This document shows positions 51,017 through 61,007 of a DNA stretch of 64,000 nucleotides, in pieces. Position 1 is the first letter of the stretch; every line of letters begins with the position of its first letter. Both the position numbers and the translations under genes were made by a program. Under the pieces are notes generated by a model, which saw nothing but the letters and a program-made list of their open reading frames with translations, ran no database searches and had not been told where the DNA came from. The stretch comes from CAIXLI01 sp964587125 (GTDB lineage Bacteria > Pseudomonadota > Alphaproteobacteria > UBA9219): the NCBI GenBank assembly GCA_964587125.1, contig CAZPKC010000008.1, positions 1 through 64,000 of the forward strand, written 5' to 3'.

Positions 51017-52771
51017 ATGCCTTCTCAAGCTTTCCTTGGAATCGAACATTCATGCACCGGACGCCTTTGGGCGGCGCGGGAGTATGACGAGCGCGTGACG
51101 CTGGCTTTGGCACAACGTTTTGAAATTCCCGAAATGATCGCGCGGTGCATGAATGCGCGCGGCATCGGATTGGACGACGCGCAAAATTTTCTCGACCCGA
51201 AACTCCGCGATTTATTGCCCGATCCAAGCCGCTTCAAGGATATGGACAAATCCGCAACGCGATTTGCCGATGCGATTGCGCGCGGCGAGAAAATCGCGGT
51301 GTTCGGCGATTACGACGTTGACGGCGCTTCATCCTCGGCTTTGCTTATGCGTTTTGCCCGTGCGCTTGGCGCGACGCTTCGGCTTTATATCCCCGACCGC
51401 ATGACGGAAGGCTACGGCCCCAACGTCGCCGCGATGCGTCTTCTGGCAAATGAAGGCGTTAAGCTCGCCGTCTGCGTCGATTGCGGAACGACGGCGTTCG
51501 AGGCTTTGGCGGCGGCGCGCGACGCGGGGATGGAAACAATCGTTCTCGACCATCATGCCTCGGAACCGGCGTTGCCCCCTGCCCTGGCCGTCGTCAATCC
51601 GAACCGCATCGACGAAGCGGGAGATTACGGAACTCTGGCCGCCGTCGGCGTGACATATCTTTTCGTGATCGCCGTCAATCGCGCCTTGCGGACGTCTGGG
51701 TTTTATAACGGGCAGCGCGCGGAGCCGGATTTGATGCAAGACCTCGATCTCGTCGCGCTTGGAACCGTTTGCGACGTTGTGAAATTGACAGGCCTTAACC
51801 GCGCGTTCGTGGCGCAAGGGCTGAAAATAGCGGCGCAGCGCGGCAATATCGGGCTTGCCGCATTGGCGCAAACGGCGGGCGTCAGGAATTGGGACGCTTA
51901 TGCCGCGGGATTTATGCTCGGCCCGCGCATCAACGCCGGAGGCCGCATCGGCGATTCCTCTCTCGGCGCGAAACTGCTCTCGACCGAGGACGCCTCGGAA
52001 GCCGCGTCGATAGCAGAGCGCCTGAATGATTTGAACGCAGAGCGGCGAGAAATGGAAATCCGCGTTCTCGCGGAAGCGGAACGCATGACGGTAGCCGAAA
52101 ATCTGCCGATGGCGTTCGTCGCTTCGGAAAACTGGCACGCGGGCGTGATCGGCATCGTCGCCTCGCGCCTCAAGGATAAATTCCGACATCCTGCCATTGT
52201 CATCGCGCTTGAAGGCGCGACAGGCAAAGGATCGGGACGCTCGATCGGCAACGTCGATCTGGGCGACATTATTATCGCGGCGCGGCAGGCCGGATTGCTG
52301 ATGAGCGGCGGAGGCCACAAAATGGCGGCGGGATTTACCGTCGCGCGCGATAAACTGGGCGCGCTGCGCGATTTTCTCGCGGCGCGCATCGGCAAGCAAA
52401 TGGAAGCCGAGCCTTTGATCCCGACATTGACGCTCGACGGTCTGGTCGCGGGCGCTGCGCTGACTCCGGAATTCATCCGGCAAATCGAAAAGCTCGGGCC
52501 CTTCGGCGCGGGGAATTCCGAGCCGCGTTTCGCTTTGGCCGATTGCAAAATCATACGCGCGGATGTCGCCGGAGAAAAACACGTGAGCGTTATTTTTATG
52601 CAAGGCGGCGCGCGCCTCAGAGGAATCGCTTTCCGCGCGATGGAAAGCGATCTTGGCCAAGCCCTTTTGCGCGGCGGCGAACGCGTTCATTTGGCGGGAC
52701 ACCTGCGCCGCGACGAGTGGCAAGGAAACGAGCGCGTCCAGCTTCATATCAGCGACGCAGCGATTAGTTGA
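51017..52771 (+). CDS. recJ: Single-stranded-DNA exonuclease RecJ
   Basis: 584 residues. DHH motifs FGDYDVDGASSSALLM, VDCGTTAFE and IVLDHHASEPALPPALAVVN, the DHHA1 motif SGGGHKMAAGF, and a C-terminal OB domain. 5'-3' ssDNA exonuclease for recombination and mismatch repair. Independent gene. Confidence 0.93.
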   Translation: MPSQAFLGIEHSCTGRLWAAREYDERVTLALAQRFEIPEMIARCMNARGIGLDDAQNFLDPKLRDLLPDPSRFKDMDKSATRFADAIARGEKIAVFGDYDVDGASSSALLMRFARALGATLRLYIPDRMTEGYGPNVAAMRLLANEGVKLAVCVDCGTTAFEALAAARDAGMETIVLDHHASEPALPPALAVVNPNRIDEAGDYGTLAAVGVTYLFVIAVNRALRTSGFYNGQRAEPDLMQDLDLVALGTVCDVVKLTGLNRAFVAQGLKIAAQRGNIGLAALAQTAGVRNWDAYAAGFMLGPRINAGGRIGDSSLGAKLLSTEDASEAASIAERLNDLNAERREMEIRVLAEAERMTVAENLPMAFVASENWHAGVIGIVASRLKDKFRHPAIVIALEGATGKGSGRSIGNVDLGDIIIAARQAGLLMSGGGHKMAAGFTVARDKLGALRDFLAARIGKQMEAEPLIPTLTLDGLVAGAALTPEFIRQIEKLGPFGAGNSEPRFALADCKIIRADVAGEKHVSVIFMQGGARLRGIAFRAMESDLGQALLRGGERVHLAGHLRRDEWQGNERVQLHISDAAIS

Positions 52772-52917
52772 TGTTGATATGGCGAATGCTGAATTTTACA
52801 CATCCGTTTGGCGACAAGTTAACCATAAATGAATGTTTAAATCCTCATTCCGGTAATATATAAAAGAACAACATCCTTTTGCGATGAATGAATACTACGC
52901 CGATATATGGAGTTATT

Positions 52918-53607
52918 ATGGTCGAATTTCATCTGCCCAACATAAAGACAGGCTCGGATTTGCCGACGGTTCTTTATTACCTCAAGCATGAAAGCCCGTC
53001 CAAACGCAGAGATTATCTTACTTATATAAAGGTAAAATTTCACTTTTCGGAATCAAAATTCTTTCGGACGAGATACAAAGGGAAGTTTTCCGGCACAAAT
53101 CCCGAAGACCTGATGAAGGAATTATACGATCTGCTCGTCAACACATCGCGTTTTGACAAAAGCCGCGCGAACCGCGATTGTGCGCTCTCGGCATTAAAAG
53201 ACGGCGTTCACTACAACAAGCCGAAATGGTCGACGTCCGGCCTTGCCCTTATAATGGCCGATATCGCTTCAGACGGTTATATGCATGTTCCGACTTTCCG
53301 GAGCAATAATTATCTGGTTCCCGAAGTTCATCTTAATGCCCTCAAAGTCATCGAAGCCATTCTCCTCACGAATGACGATGCCGTTTCCTATCCCTTACGG
53401 CGCAAGCTCGCCTTCGTCGAGGCGAAGGATATAGACGAGAATGTTCGCAAGCTCGCCCGCATATTGAAGGTCAAAACGGAAAACCAGTTGGAAAAGAACT
53501 ACGACGCGGCAAAGGGAAACTTCACTAAAAGGGTCATTATAATGGCTCAACAGTTAAGCGACCGCCTGCATCCGAAGCCCTCCGTTATTAAGCGCCAACA
53601 CCTATAA
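52918..53607 (+). CDS. Unknown cytosolic protein
   Basis: 229 residues from ATG 52918, with GGAG six bases upstream; ATG 52888 is in frame but has no site. Helical and basic (KTGSDLPTVLYYLKHESPSK, LAFVEAKDIDENVRKLARIL). No motif recognised. It lies between recJ and glmU and shares their direction. Confidence 0.5.
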   Translation: MVEFHLPNIKTGSDLPTVLYYLKHESPSKRRDYLTYIKVKFHFSESKFFRTRYKGKFSGTNPEDLMKELYDLLVNTSRFDKSRANRDCALSALKDGVHYNKPKWSTSGLALIMADIASDGYMHVPTFRSNNYLVPEVHLNALKVIEAILLTNDDAVSYPLRRKLAFVEAKDIDENVRKLARILKVKTENQLEKNYDAAKGNFTKRVIIMAQQLSDRLHPKPSVIKRQHL

Positions 53608-53654
53608 TTTGCAGCCCTCTTGGATTGTCGGCTGCTTTGTGGCAGAAAATACGC

Positions 53655-55001
53655 ATGACTCAGAACACGCCGCTTCCCCCCCTCGCCTGCATCGTTCTTG
53701 CCGCAGGGATGGGCACGCGCATGAAATCCGATTTGCCCAAAGTCCTGCATCCCGTCGCAGGCGTGCCGATGCTCAGGCATGTGCTGAACGTTTGCGAAGA
53801 ACTTTTGCCGGAACGCATCGTGGTGGTGGTCGGGCCGAACGCTTCCTCCGTCGCGCAAATCGCGTCGCCGCATGCGTGCGTCGTGCAGAAAGAACCTCTC
53901 GGCACGGGCGACGCCGTTAAAGCCGCGCGCAAGGCGCTGGTCGATTTCGCGGGCGATATTCTGGTTCTTTTCGGAGACGGCCCTCTTATCACCATCGACT
54001 CCCTGAAACTGATGCAGCGCAAGCGCGAGGAAACGGGAGCGACGGTTGTCGTCGCGGGTTTTTCGCCGGAAAATCCGGCATCGTACGGGCGGCTGATTAT
54101 CGACGAGACGGGGAATCTTTCGGAAATCATCGAGGCTTCGGAAGCCACGCCCGAGCAAAACGCGGTTAGCCTGTGCAACGGCGGCGTCATGCTGTTCGAT
54201 TCCGCCAAAGTGTGGCCCCTGCTCGATCAATTGCGCGACGACAACGCGAAAAAAGAGTTTTTTCTCACCGATTGCGTCGCTTTGGCGCAAGCCAACGGAG
54301 ACATCAGCGTCGTGGCGACGATCCCTGCCGACGACGTTCTGGGGATCAACACGCGCGTCGAACTGGCGCAGGCCGAAAAGATCATGCAGCGCCGCCTGCG
54401 CGAAAAAGCGATGCTGGCCGGAGTCACGATGATCGATCCCGATAGCGTCTTTATTTCCGCCGACACGAAGTTCGGGCGCGACGTGACGATAGCGCCGCAT
54501 GTCGTGATCGGCGCGGGCGTCGAGATCGCCGACCGCGTCGAAATTCGCGGCTTCACGCATTTGGAAAAAGTCAAAATCGAACATGACGCCGTTGTCGGCC
54601 CCTTCTCGCGCGTGCGTCCGAATTCGCGCATCGGCGCGGAAGCGCACATCGGCAATTTCGTCGAGATCAAGAACAGCGACATCGACGCAGGCGCCAAGGT
54701 CAATCACTTGTCCTATGTCGGAGATGCGACGGTCGGAGCCAAAGCCAACATCGGCGCGGGAACGATCACCGCCAATTACGACGGCGTTCGTAAAAACGAA
54801 ACCCATATCGGCATGAACGCGTCCATAGGATCGAACGCGGTTCTGGTGGCTCCGGTAACGGTAGGCGACGGTGCGACTGTCGCAGCCGGAAGCGTTATCA
54901 CGAAAGAAGTTCCGCCCGATGCGCTTGGCTTCGCGCGGGCTAGGCAGGAAAACAAGGAAGGCTGGGCAAGACGGCTTAGAGGGGGAAAAGAGAATAAATA
55001 A
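53655..55001 (+). CDS. glmU: Bifunctional GlcNAc-1-P uridylyl/acetyltransferase GlmU
   Basis: 448 residues from ATG 53655. The N-terminal pyrophosphorylase has VLAAGMGTRMKSDLPKVLHP. The C-terminal left-handed beta helix has hexapeptide repeats and the acetyltransferase site (VEIKNSDIDAGAKVNHLSY, GAGTITANYDGVRKN). It makes UDP-GlcNAc for peptidoglycan and LPS. The ribosome site is weak. glmS lies 457 bp downstream past rpmG, an uncommon grouping. Confidence 0.93.
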   Translation: MTQNTPLPPLACIVLAAGMGTRMKSDLPKVLHPVAGVPMLRHVLNVCEELLPERIVVVVGPNASSVAQIASPHACVVQKEPLGTGDAVKAARKALVDFAGDILVLFGDGPLITIDSLKLMQRKREETGATVVVAGFSPENPASYGRLIIDETGNLSEIIEASEATPEQNAVSLCNGGVMLFDSAKVWPLLDQLRDDNAKKEFFLTDCVALAQANGDISVVATIPADDVLGINTRVELAQAEKIMQRRLREKAMLAGVTMIDPDSVFISADTKFGRDVTIAPHVVIGAGVEIADRVEIRGFTHLEKVKIEHDAVVGPFSRVRPNSRIGAEAHIGNFVEIKNSDIDAGAKVNHLSYVGDATVGAKANIGAGTITANYDGVRKNETHIGMNASIGSNAVLVAPVTVGDGATVAAGSVITKEVPPDALGFARARQENKEGWARRLRGGKENK

Positions 55002-55148
55002 CAAAGACGGCACCCAAGCTGTTTTTAATGGAAAATCTGCGGATAAGTGCTCTTTTTACCGATTAAACTTGACAAAACGGGGGGTTTTCACGACATTGCG
55101 CCCTCCTTAGCCCTTTGAATGGGCGGCAAAGAATTTAGGATTTAGAAA

Positions 55149-55328
55149 ATGGCTAAAACAAAGAACGATATCAAGCTGGTCAGCTCCGCTAACACGGGCT
55201 TTTTCTACGTGACCAAAAAGAACCCCAAGAACAACACCAACAAGCTTGAACTTAAAAAGTACGACCCCGTCGTCCGCAAGCACGTCGTGTTCAAGGAAGG
55301 CAAGATCAAGGAAGCCAAGAAGTCGTAA
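55149..55328 (+). CDS. rpmG: 50S ribosomal protein L33
   Basis: 59 residues. MAKTKNDIKLVSSANTGFFY, VTKKNPKNNTNKLELKKYDP and VVRKHVVFKEGKIK. No zinc Cys, so the C-minus form. Part of the large ribosomal subunit. It sits between glmU and glmS. Confidence 0.9.
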   Translation: MAKTKNDIKLVSSANTGFFYVTKKNPKNNTNKLELKKYDPVVRKHVVFKEGKIKEAKKS

Positions 55329-55458
55329 GATTTGCTTCTCGATCTTCCCGTTCCAGCAAAGCCGCGCCCAAGTAATACTTTGTATTTAAAGTTGAATTCC
55401 TCCCGGCATCGTCTGGCTTATTGTTTCAACCTGTTTGTTTAATCAGGCGAGTACTTCC

Positions 55459-57279
55459 ATGTGCGGCATTGTCGGAATCATCGGCGCGAAACAAGCTTCA
55501 ACCTTTCTATTGGAAGGATTGAGGCGGCTTGAATATCGCGGCTATGACAGCGCGGGCATAGCGACGATCGTCAAGGGCAAAATCGAAAAGCGGCGCGCCG
55601 AGGGAAAGCTCGACCGGCTTGCCGCGCTCCTTAAAAAACAGCCCTTAAAGGGAAACGTCGGCATCGGCCATACGCGCTGGGCGACGCACGGAAAGCCTTC
55701 GGAAGCTAACGCGCATCCGCACGCGACGGACCTTGTCGCCGTTGTCCATAACGGCATTATCGAAAATTACCGCGAGCTGCGGAACGAGCTTGAGGCGAAG
55801 GGCTGCGTTTTTAAATCCGAAACGGACACCGAAACGATTGCGCATCTGATCAGCGTCTATTTGCGCCAAGGCAAAACGCCTCAACAAGCGACGTCGAAGG
55901 CTCTCAAACGGCTTGAGGGCGCGTTCGCCATCGGCGTGTTGTTCGCGGGACACGACGATTTATTGATCGGCGCGCGGCGCGGCAGCCCTCTGGCTCTGGG
56001 TTACGGCAAAGGCGAGATGTATTTGGGCTCGGACGCGCTTGCGCTCGCGTCTCATACCAACCGTATCGTTTATCTGGAAGAAGGCGATTGGGCGGAGCTT
56101 AAGGCGGACAAAATCGTCATTCACGACGCGAACGATAAAATCGTCAAACGCAAAATTCATACGTTGGCTTTGTCTGGAGCTTCGATCGGCAAAGGGCAGT
56201 ACCGCCATTTCATGCTGAAAGAGATATTCGAACAGCCCACCGTCATCGGCGATACGCTATCGACTCTCGTTTCGCCGGACGGCGTTCTGACGATGCCTCC
56301 CCTGCCCTTCGACTGGGAAAAAGTTCCGCGAGTCACGATCGTCGCGTGCGGCACCGCTTCCTATGCGGGGCTTGTCGGCAAATACTGGTTCGAGCAATTG
56401 GCGAAGATGCCGGTTGAAATCGATATCGCTTCGGAGTTCCGCTACCGCGAAGCCCCGATGCCCAAAGGCGGCGTGACGATCGTCGTGTCGCAATCGGGGG
56501 AAACGGCGGATACGCTTGCCGCGCTGCATTACGCCAAAAAGCTGGGGCAGAAAATTTTGTCCGTCGTTAATGTCCCGCAAAGCTCTATTGCCCGCGCTTC
56601 GGATGTCGTCGTGCCGACGCTCGCGGGGCCGGAAATCGGCGTGGCATCGACGAAGGCCTTCACGACGCAGTTGGTCGTGTTGTTATGCCTCGCGCTTTCG
56701 GCGGCGAAGGCCCGCGGAACGTTGAAAGCGCCGCGCATTAAGGCGATCTTACACGCCTTGCGCAAAGTTCCGGAGCTTATGAACGCGATTTTGCGCGACG
56801 AACATCATCTTCAGGAACTCGCGCAAACGATCAGCGAGGCGCATGACGTTCTCTATCTGGGACGCGGCCTTTTGTATCCGATTGCGATGGAAGGCGCGCT
56901 AAAGCTGAAAGAAATTTCGTACATCCACGCGGAAGGCTATCCGGCAGGCGAGATGAAACACGGGCCTATCGCTTTGGTCGATGAAGATTTGCCTGCGGTT
57001 TTTCTGGCGCCTTCGGACGCGCTTTATGAAAAAACGATTTCCAATATTCAGGAAGTCGCCGCGCGCGGCGGCAAAGTGGTTTTGTTTTCCGATAAGGAAG
57101 GCATCGCCCACGTCGGCGCGAAAACGTTCCGCACCATCGCCGTTCCCGCCGCCGATCCGACAGTACTGCCTTTGCTTTACGCCGTTCCCGTGCAGCTTTT
57201 GGCCTACTACGCCGCGATCGCCAAAGGCACGGACGTCGATCAGCCCCGCAATCTCGCCAAAAGCGTGACGGTGGAGTGA
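55459..57279 (+). CDS. glmS: Glucosamine-6-phosphate synthase GlmS
   Basis: 606 residues from ATG 55459, so that Cys2 becomes the N-terminal nucleophile after Met removal (CGIVGIIG). GHTRWATHG and the SIS domains (VSQSGETADTLAALHYAK, STKAFTTQL, EGYPAGEMKHGPIALV) are intact and the protein ends in the canonical DQPRNLAKSVTVE. It makes glucosamine-6-phosphate for UDP-GlcNAc. Its last 24 coding bases are duplicated 651 bp downstream. No glmS ribozyme is seen. Confidence 0.95.
   Translation: MCGIVGIIGAKQASTFLLEGLRRLEYRGYDSAGIATIVKGKIEKRRAEGKLDRLAALLKKQPLKGNVGIGHTRWATHGKPSEANAHPHATDLVAVVHNGIIENYRELRNELEAKGCVFKSETDTETIAHLISVYLRQGKTPQQATSKALKRLEGAFAIGVLFAGHDDLLIGARRGSPLALGYGKGEMYLGSDALALASHTNRIVYLEEGDWAELKADKIVIHDANDKIVKRKIHTLALSGASIGKGQYRHFMLKEIFEQPTVIGDTLSTLVSPDGVLTMPPLPFDWEKVPRVTIVACGTASYAGLVGKYWFEQLAKMPVEIDIASEFRYREAPMPKGGVTIVVSQSGETADTLAALHYAKKLGQKILSVVNVPQSSIARASDVVVPTLAGPEIGVASTKAFTTQLVVLLCLALSAAKARGTLKAPRIKAILHALRKVPELMNAILRDEHHLQELAQTISEAHDVLYLGRGLLYPIAMEGALKLKEISYIHAEGYPAGEMKHGPIALVDEDLPAVFLAPSDALYEKTISNIQEVAARGGKVVLFSDKEGIAHVGAKTFRTIAVPAADPTVLPLLYAVPVQLLAYYAAIAKGTDVDQPRNLAKSVTVE
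57254..57277 (+). repeat. 24-bp direct repeat, glmS 3' end copy 1
   Basis: The coding end of glmS (starts TCGCCAAAAGCGTG, ends GGTGGAGT), identical to 57905-57928. Confidence 0.9.
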
Positions 57280-57337
57280 CGCTTTTTCGTAACTCATTGT
57301 CTTGTCTATAAGTCGTAAATCCCGCAAGGAGAAGAAG

Positions 57338-57919
57338 ATGGGCAAGGAATGGTTCGGATTTATATCCTTAGCTCTGAATTTTTTCGGATATGCGTTTTAT
57401 TTCATATCCATCTTCAATCGGAAAACAAAACCTCACTTGTTTTCATGGATTGTTTGGGGGCTTGTAAGCGTCATTACTTTCGCCGGACAATTTGTTTCCG
57501 GCGCGGGCGCGGGCTCTTGGGCCGCTTTGAGCTCTTTCGTTCTCTGTATGACCGTTGCGGCAACGTGTCATTCGCGCGGAGAAAAAGGCATCACAAGAGG
57601 AGATTGGATTGCCTTCGTCGCGGCGCTTTCCGCCTTGCCTTTGTGGTATTTCACAAACGGCCCTCTGTGGTCGATGATCATGCTTGCCTTTATCGATACC
57701 GTAGGCTCCTATCCGACGATAAGGAAATCCTATGACGATCCTTATGGAGAAAGTTATCCGCCTTGGAGCTTTTATTGCGCGCGTGACGTGGCCGTGCTCT
57801 TCGCTCTCGATCAGTATTCGATCACGACAATGATTGTTCCCATCGACGGGATTATCATCACATCCTGCATCCTTCTAACGATCTTTTGGCGCCGCCGTAT
57901 CATTTCGCCAAAAGCGTGA
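57338..57919 (+). CDS. Multi-pass membrane protein, unknown, behind glmS
   Basis: 193 residues from ATG 57338 with AAGGAG before it; the frame upstream is unsupported. About five to six hydrophobic helices (LALNFFGYAFYFISIF, FSWIVWGLVSVITFAGQFVS, WSMIMLAFIDTVGSYPTI). The pattern recalls PQ-loop-like small carriers but no motif is sure. Its last codons and stop lie inside the duplicated glmS tail, read in a different frame, so the present C-terminus (SPKA) is a by-product of that duplication. Confidence 0.6.
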   Translation: MGKEWFGFISLALNFFGYAFYFISIFNRKTKPHLFSWIVWGLVSVITFAGQFVSGAGAGSWAALSSFVLCMTVAATCHSRGEKGITRGDWIAFVAALSALPLWYFTNGPLWSMIMLAFIDTVGSYPTIRKSYDDPYGESYPPWSFYCARDVAVLFALDQYSITTMIVPIDGIIITSCILLTIFWRRRIISPKA

Positions 57920-57928
57920 CGGTGGAGT
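57905..57928 (+). repeat. 24-bp direct repeat, glmS 3' end copy 2
   Basis: An exact copy of 57254-57277; the two bases before it also match except one (AT-C versus AT-T). Together the copies bracket the membrane gene. Confidence 0.9.
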
Positions 57929-57966
57929 AATCTCTTCCTACCGGCAGGGGAGGCTTGTACAGAACC

Positions 57967-58830
57967 CTATATTTTTGGCGTTCCCGGCAATGGACTCACT
58001 TCGGGATCGAACCAATCCTCCGGCCATATTTTGGCAACTTGTTCAGTTGTGCTGAACAGGACGTTGGAAACGCCCGGGGTCAGGTATTCCGTCTTCAACG
58101 GAATGAATTTTGGTAAACATCCGCTGCTGTAGAGAGCGAACATCTCGTAGCCGAACTGGGCCATATATTCTCTTAATTCACGTACTGAAGACTTCATTTC
58201 CTTTAAACCGAATATATGAATTTCGGCTATAATGAAGGGGATTTTTCTGCCTTTCAGGTATCCCTGCGCGCCGCGCAGAACATGATATTCCGCCCCTTCC
58301 GTGTCGATTTTAAGGACTTTGGGAGCGTCGCCCAAAAGCGCCTTTTCGTTGTCCAATGTGGTCGCCTGCATCGCCAGACGGCGCGGAATTTCGTGGTTGC
58401 AAGAAAAAGCGGAAGGGTCCCATAAAGCGTTTCCGCCGCTGTTGTCGTTATTAATATAGAAAACCGTTTCGCCGACGGCGTCGGTGACGGGCTTTTCGAC
58501 CAAGGCGACATTTTTAAATCCGCCCAGCTCTATATTATGCTTCAGCCGAGGCAGGTTATTTTCCCCCGGCTCGAAAGAAATCACGCGACCTTTGGGGCCT
58601 GCCAATGCCGCCATTAGAACGGTAATGAGGCCGATATTTGCCCCCACATCCACGGCGACGTCGCCCGGCTCGATCATGCGCGAAAGGGCGCGCGCGACGT
58701 CCGGCTCGTAGTAACCGGAAGTGCGAATAGCGTGCATGGCCGTTATTTCGTTCGGAAGGGACGGATCCAACTCGACCTTAATTTCAACGGAACGATTGAG
58801 TAGAACGATTTTCGACGTGACGACCGCCAT
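57967..58830 (-). CDS. FkbM-family methyltransferase
   Basis: 287 residues. SAM motif VAVDVGANIGLITVLMA and VISFEPGENNLPRLKHNI, then KIDTEGAEYHVLRGAQ and FIIAEIHIFG, the FkbM pattern. It methylates a sugar or other hydroxyl. Its target is unknown. Transcribed away from uvrB. Confidence 0.88.
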   Translation of the reverse strand: MAVVTSKIVLLNRSVEIKVELDPSLPNEITAMHAIRTSGYYEPDVARALSRMIEPGDVAVDVGANIGLITVLMAALAGPKGRVISFEPGENNLPRLKHNIELGGFKNVALVEKPVTDAVGETVFYINNDNSGGNALWDPSAFSCNHEIPRRLAMQATTLDNEKALLGDAPKVLKIDTEGAEYHVLRGAQGYLKGRKIPFIIAEIHIFGLKEMKSSVRELREYMAQFGYEMFALYSSGCLPKFIPLKTEYLTPGVSNVLFSTTEQVAKIWPEDWFDPEVSPLPGTPKI

Positions 58831-58931
58831 TGAGCGAATGCCTTTCCAAAACGGGAGTTCAGATAAAAGTTAGCCGATATGCCGCCTGTTAGAAAGAGGA
58901 TTTCCGACGGTATCCCGCGTTCCAAATCGCT

Positions 58932-60998
58932 CTAAATTTTGCGGTTGGAGCCCGTATCAATTTCCAGTTCCGCCGCTTCGAGGCGCTTGATTTCGTCGCG
59001 TAGCGTTGCCGCTTCTTCGAATTCCAGATTCCCCGCCGCGGCCTTCATGCGCTTTTCGAGATCGCGGATGTGCGCGCGGAGGTCTTTGCCAGAGAGAGTC
59101 ATTTCTTCGGCCAATCCCGCCTTGACCGTCACATGGTCGCGCTCATAAACAGAACCTAAAATATCGCCGATGGATTTCTTGATGCTTTCGGGCGTAATGC
59201 CGTTCGCGGCGTTATAGATTTGCTGTTTTTCGCGGCGACGGTCGGTTTCCTCAATCGCGGCTTTCATGCTTCCCGTCACGCGGTCGGCGTACAAAATGGC
59301 GCGGCCTTCGATATTGCGCGCTGCCCTGCCTATCGTTTGAATGAGCGACGTTTTTGAACGCAAATAGCCTTCCTTGTCGGCGTCCAAAATCGCCACAAGG
59401 CCGCATTCGGGGATATCGAGCCCCTCGCGCAAAAGATTGATCCCGATCAAAACGTCGTAAACGCCAAGCCGCAAATCGCGGATAATTTCGATGCGCTCCA
59501 GCGTTTCGACATCGGAGTGGATGTAGCGAACCTTGACGCCCGCGTCGCCCATATATTCCGTCAAGGCTTCGGCCATTTTTTTGGTCAAAGTCGTCACGAG
59601 CACGCGCAGGCCTTTGGCGACGACGGAGCGAATTTCATAGAGCAGATCGTCGACTTGTTTATCCGTTGGTCGGATGATAACGGGGGGGTCCATTAATCCC
59701 GTCGGGCGAACGACTTGCTCGACAAAAACGCCGCGCGTGCGCTCCAATTCCCACGGGCCCGGAGTCGCCGACGAAAACACGGTCGGCGGACGCATGGCGT
59801 CCCATTCCTCGAATTTCAGCGGCCTGTTATCGACGCATGACGGGAGGCGGAATCCGTATTTCGCCAGCGTCGATTTGCGCGCGAAGTCGCCTCGATACAT
59901 GCCGGTCAGCTGCGGAACCATGACGTGGCTTTCGTCAACGAAGAGCATCGCGTTTTTGGGAAGATATTCAAAGAGCGTCGGCGGAGGTTCTCCCGCTTTG
60001 CGTCCCGTCAGATAGCGCGAATAATTTTCAATGCCAGCGCACGAGCCCGTCGCGGCCATCATTTCGAGATCGAATGCCGTGCGTTCGCGCAAACGCTGTT
60101 CTTCGAGCAATTTCCCTTCGGCCAGAAATTCTTCGCAGCGTTGTTTAAGATCGATTTTGATTTGCGCCGCAGCCTGCGCCAACGTCGGCTTCGGCGTCAC
60201 ATAATGGCTGTTGGCGTAGAGCTTGACGGCATCGAGATTTGCGCCCTTGCCGCCCGTCAAAGGATCGATTTCGACGATCTTCTCGATCTCGTCGCCAAAC
60301 ATGATGAGCCGCCACGCGGTCGTTTCCAAATGCGCGGGGAAAATCTCGATCGTATCGCCCTTGACGCGGAAATCGCCGCGCCCGAAGCCGATATCGTTGC
60401 GCTTGTATTGCAATTCGACCAGAGACGACAGTAAGTCTTTCCGCCCTATTTCCTGCCCTTTGGCGAGGCCAAGCACCATAGTCTGATAGGTTTCGACCGA
60501 ACCGATGCCGTAGATGCACGACACCGACGCCACGATGATCGCGTCGTCGCGTTCCAAAAGCGCGCGCGTGGCGGCATGGCGCATGCGGTCGATCTGCTCG
60601 TTGATCATCGACTCTTTTTCGATATAGGTGTCCGTCCGCGGAACGTAGGCTTCGGGCTGGTAATAATCGTAATAGCTGACGAAATACTCGACGGCGTTTT
60701 TGGGAAAAAAGGATTTCATTTCGCCGTAAAGCTGCGCCGCGAGCGTTTTGTTCGGCGCGAGGATGAGCGCGGGACGCTGCAAAGTTTGAATAACTTGAGC
60801 AACCGTGAATGTTTTTCCCGATCCCGTGACGCCGAGCAACACTTGGTCGCGCTCGCCCGCGTTCAGGCCGCGCACAAGCGCTTCGATCGCCTGAGGCTGA
60901 TCGCCCGCGGGACGGTAATCGGAAGTCAGCTCGAACTTCCGCCCCGCTTCGGGACGAAAATCCGGCTTCACGACATCGGCAAAGATAGGAAATACCAT
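58932..60998 (-). CDS. uvrB: Excinuclease ABC subunit B (UvrB)
   Basis: 688 residues. Walker A GVTGSGKT, the beta-hairpin region YVSYYDYYQPEAYVPRTDTY, DEXX-like FVDESHVMVP, GINLLREGLDIPE, QTIGRAARN, and the C-terminal UVR coiled-coil (RDLEKRMKAAAGNLEFEEAA). Damage-sensing helicase of nucleotide excision repair. It starts 9 bp after the nagZ stop, so it is in the same operon. Confidence 0.95.
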   Translation of the reverse strand: MVFPIFADVVKPDFRPEAGRKFELTSDYRPAGDQPQAIEALVRGLNAGERDQVLLGVTGSGKTFTVAQVIQTLQRPALILAPNKTLAAQLYGEMKSFFPKNAVEYFVSYYDYYQPEAYVPRTDTYIEKESMINEQIDRMRHAATRALLERDDAIIVASVSCIYGIGSVETYQTMVLGLAKGQEIGRKDLLSSLVELQYKRNDIGFGRGDFRVKGDTIEIFPAHLETTAWRLIMFGDEIEKIVEIDPLTGGKGANLDAVKLYANSHYVTPKPTLAQAAAQIKIDLKQRCEEFLAEGKLLEEQRLRERTAFDLEMMAATGSCAGIENYSRYLTGRKAGEPPPTLFEYLPKNAMLFVDESHVMVPQLTGMYRGDFARKSTLAKYGFRLPSCVDNRPLKFEEWDAMRPPTVFSSATPGPWELERTRGVFVEQVVRPTGLMDPPVIIRPTDKQVDDLLYEIRSVVAKGLRVLVTTLTKKMAEALTEYMGDAGVKVRYIHSDVETLERIEIIRDLRLGVYDVLIGINLLREGLDIPECGLVAILDADKEGYLRSKTSLIQTIGRAARNIEGRAILYADRVTGSMKAAIEETDRRREKQQIYNAANGITPESIKKSIGDILGSVYERDHVTVKAGLAEEMTLSGKDLRAHIRDLEKRMKAAAGNLEFEEAATLRDEIKRLEAAELEIDTGSNRKI

Positions 60999-61007
60999 AG
61001 AGGTATA

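Noticed and set aside
51329..52747. Long open frame (472 codons) antisense to recJ
   Set aside because: Same reason: composition is that of a complementary frame, and recJ motifs are complete.
53547..55013. Long open frame (488 codons) antisense to glmU
   Set aside because: An Arg/Asp/His-rich shadow of a GC-rich gene; glmU is certain on the plus strand.
57278..57904. Tn7-like insertion at glmS
   Set aside because: No transposition genes, no Tn7 ends and the duplication is 24 bp rather than 5 bp.
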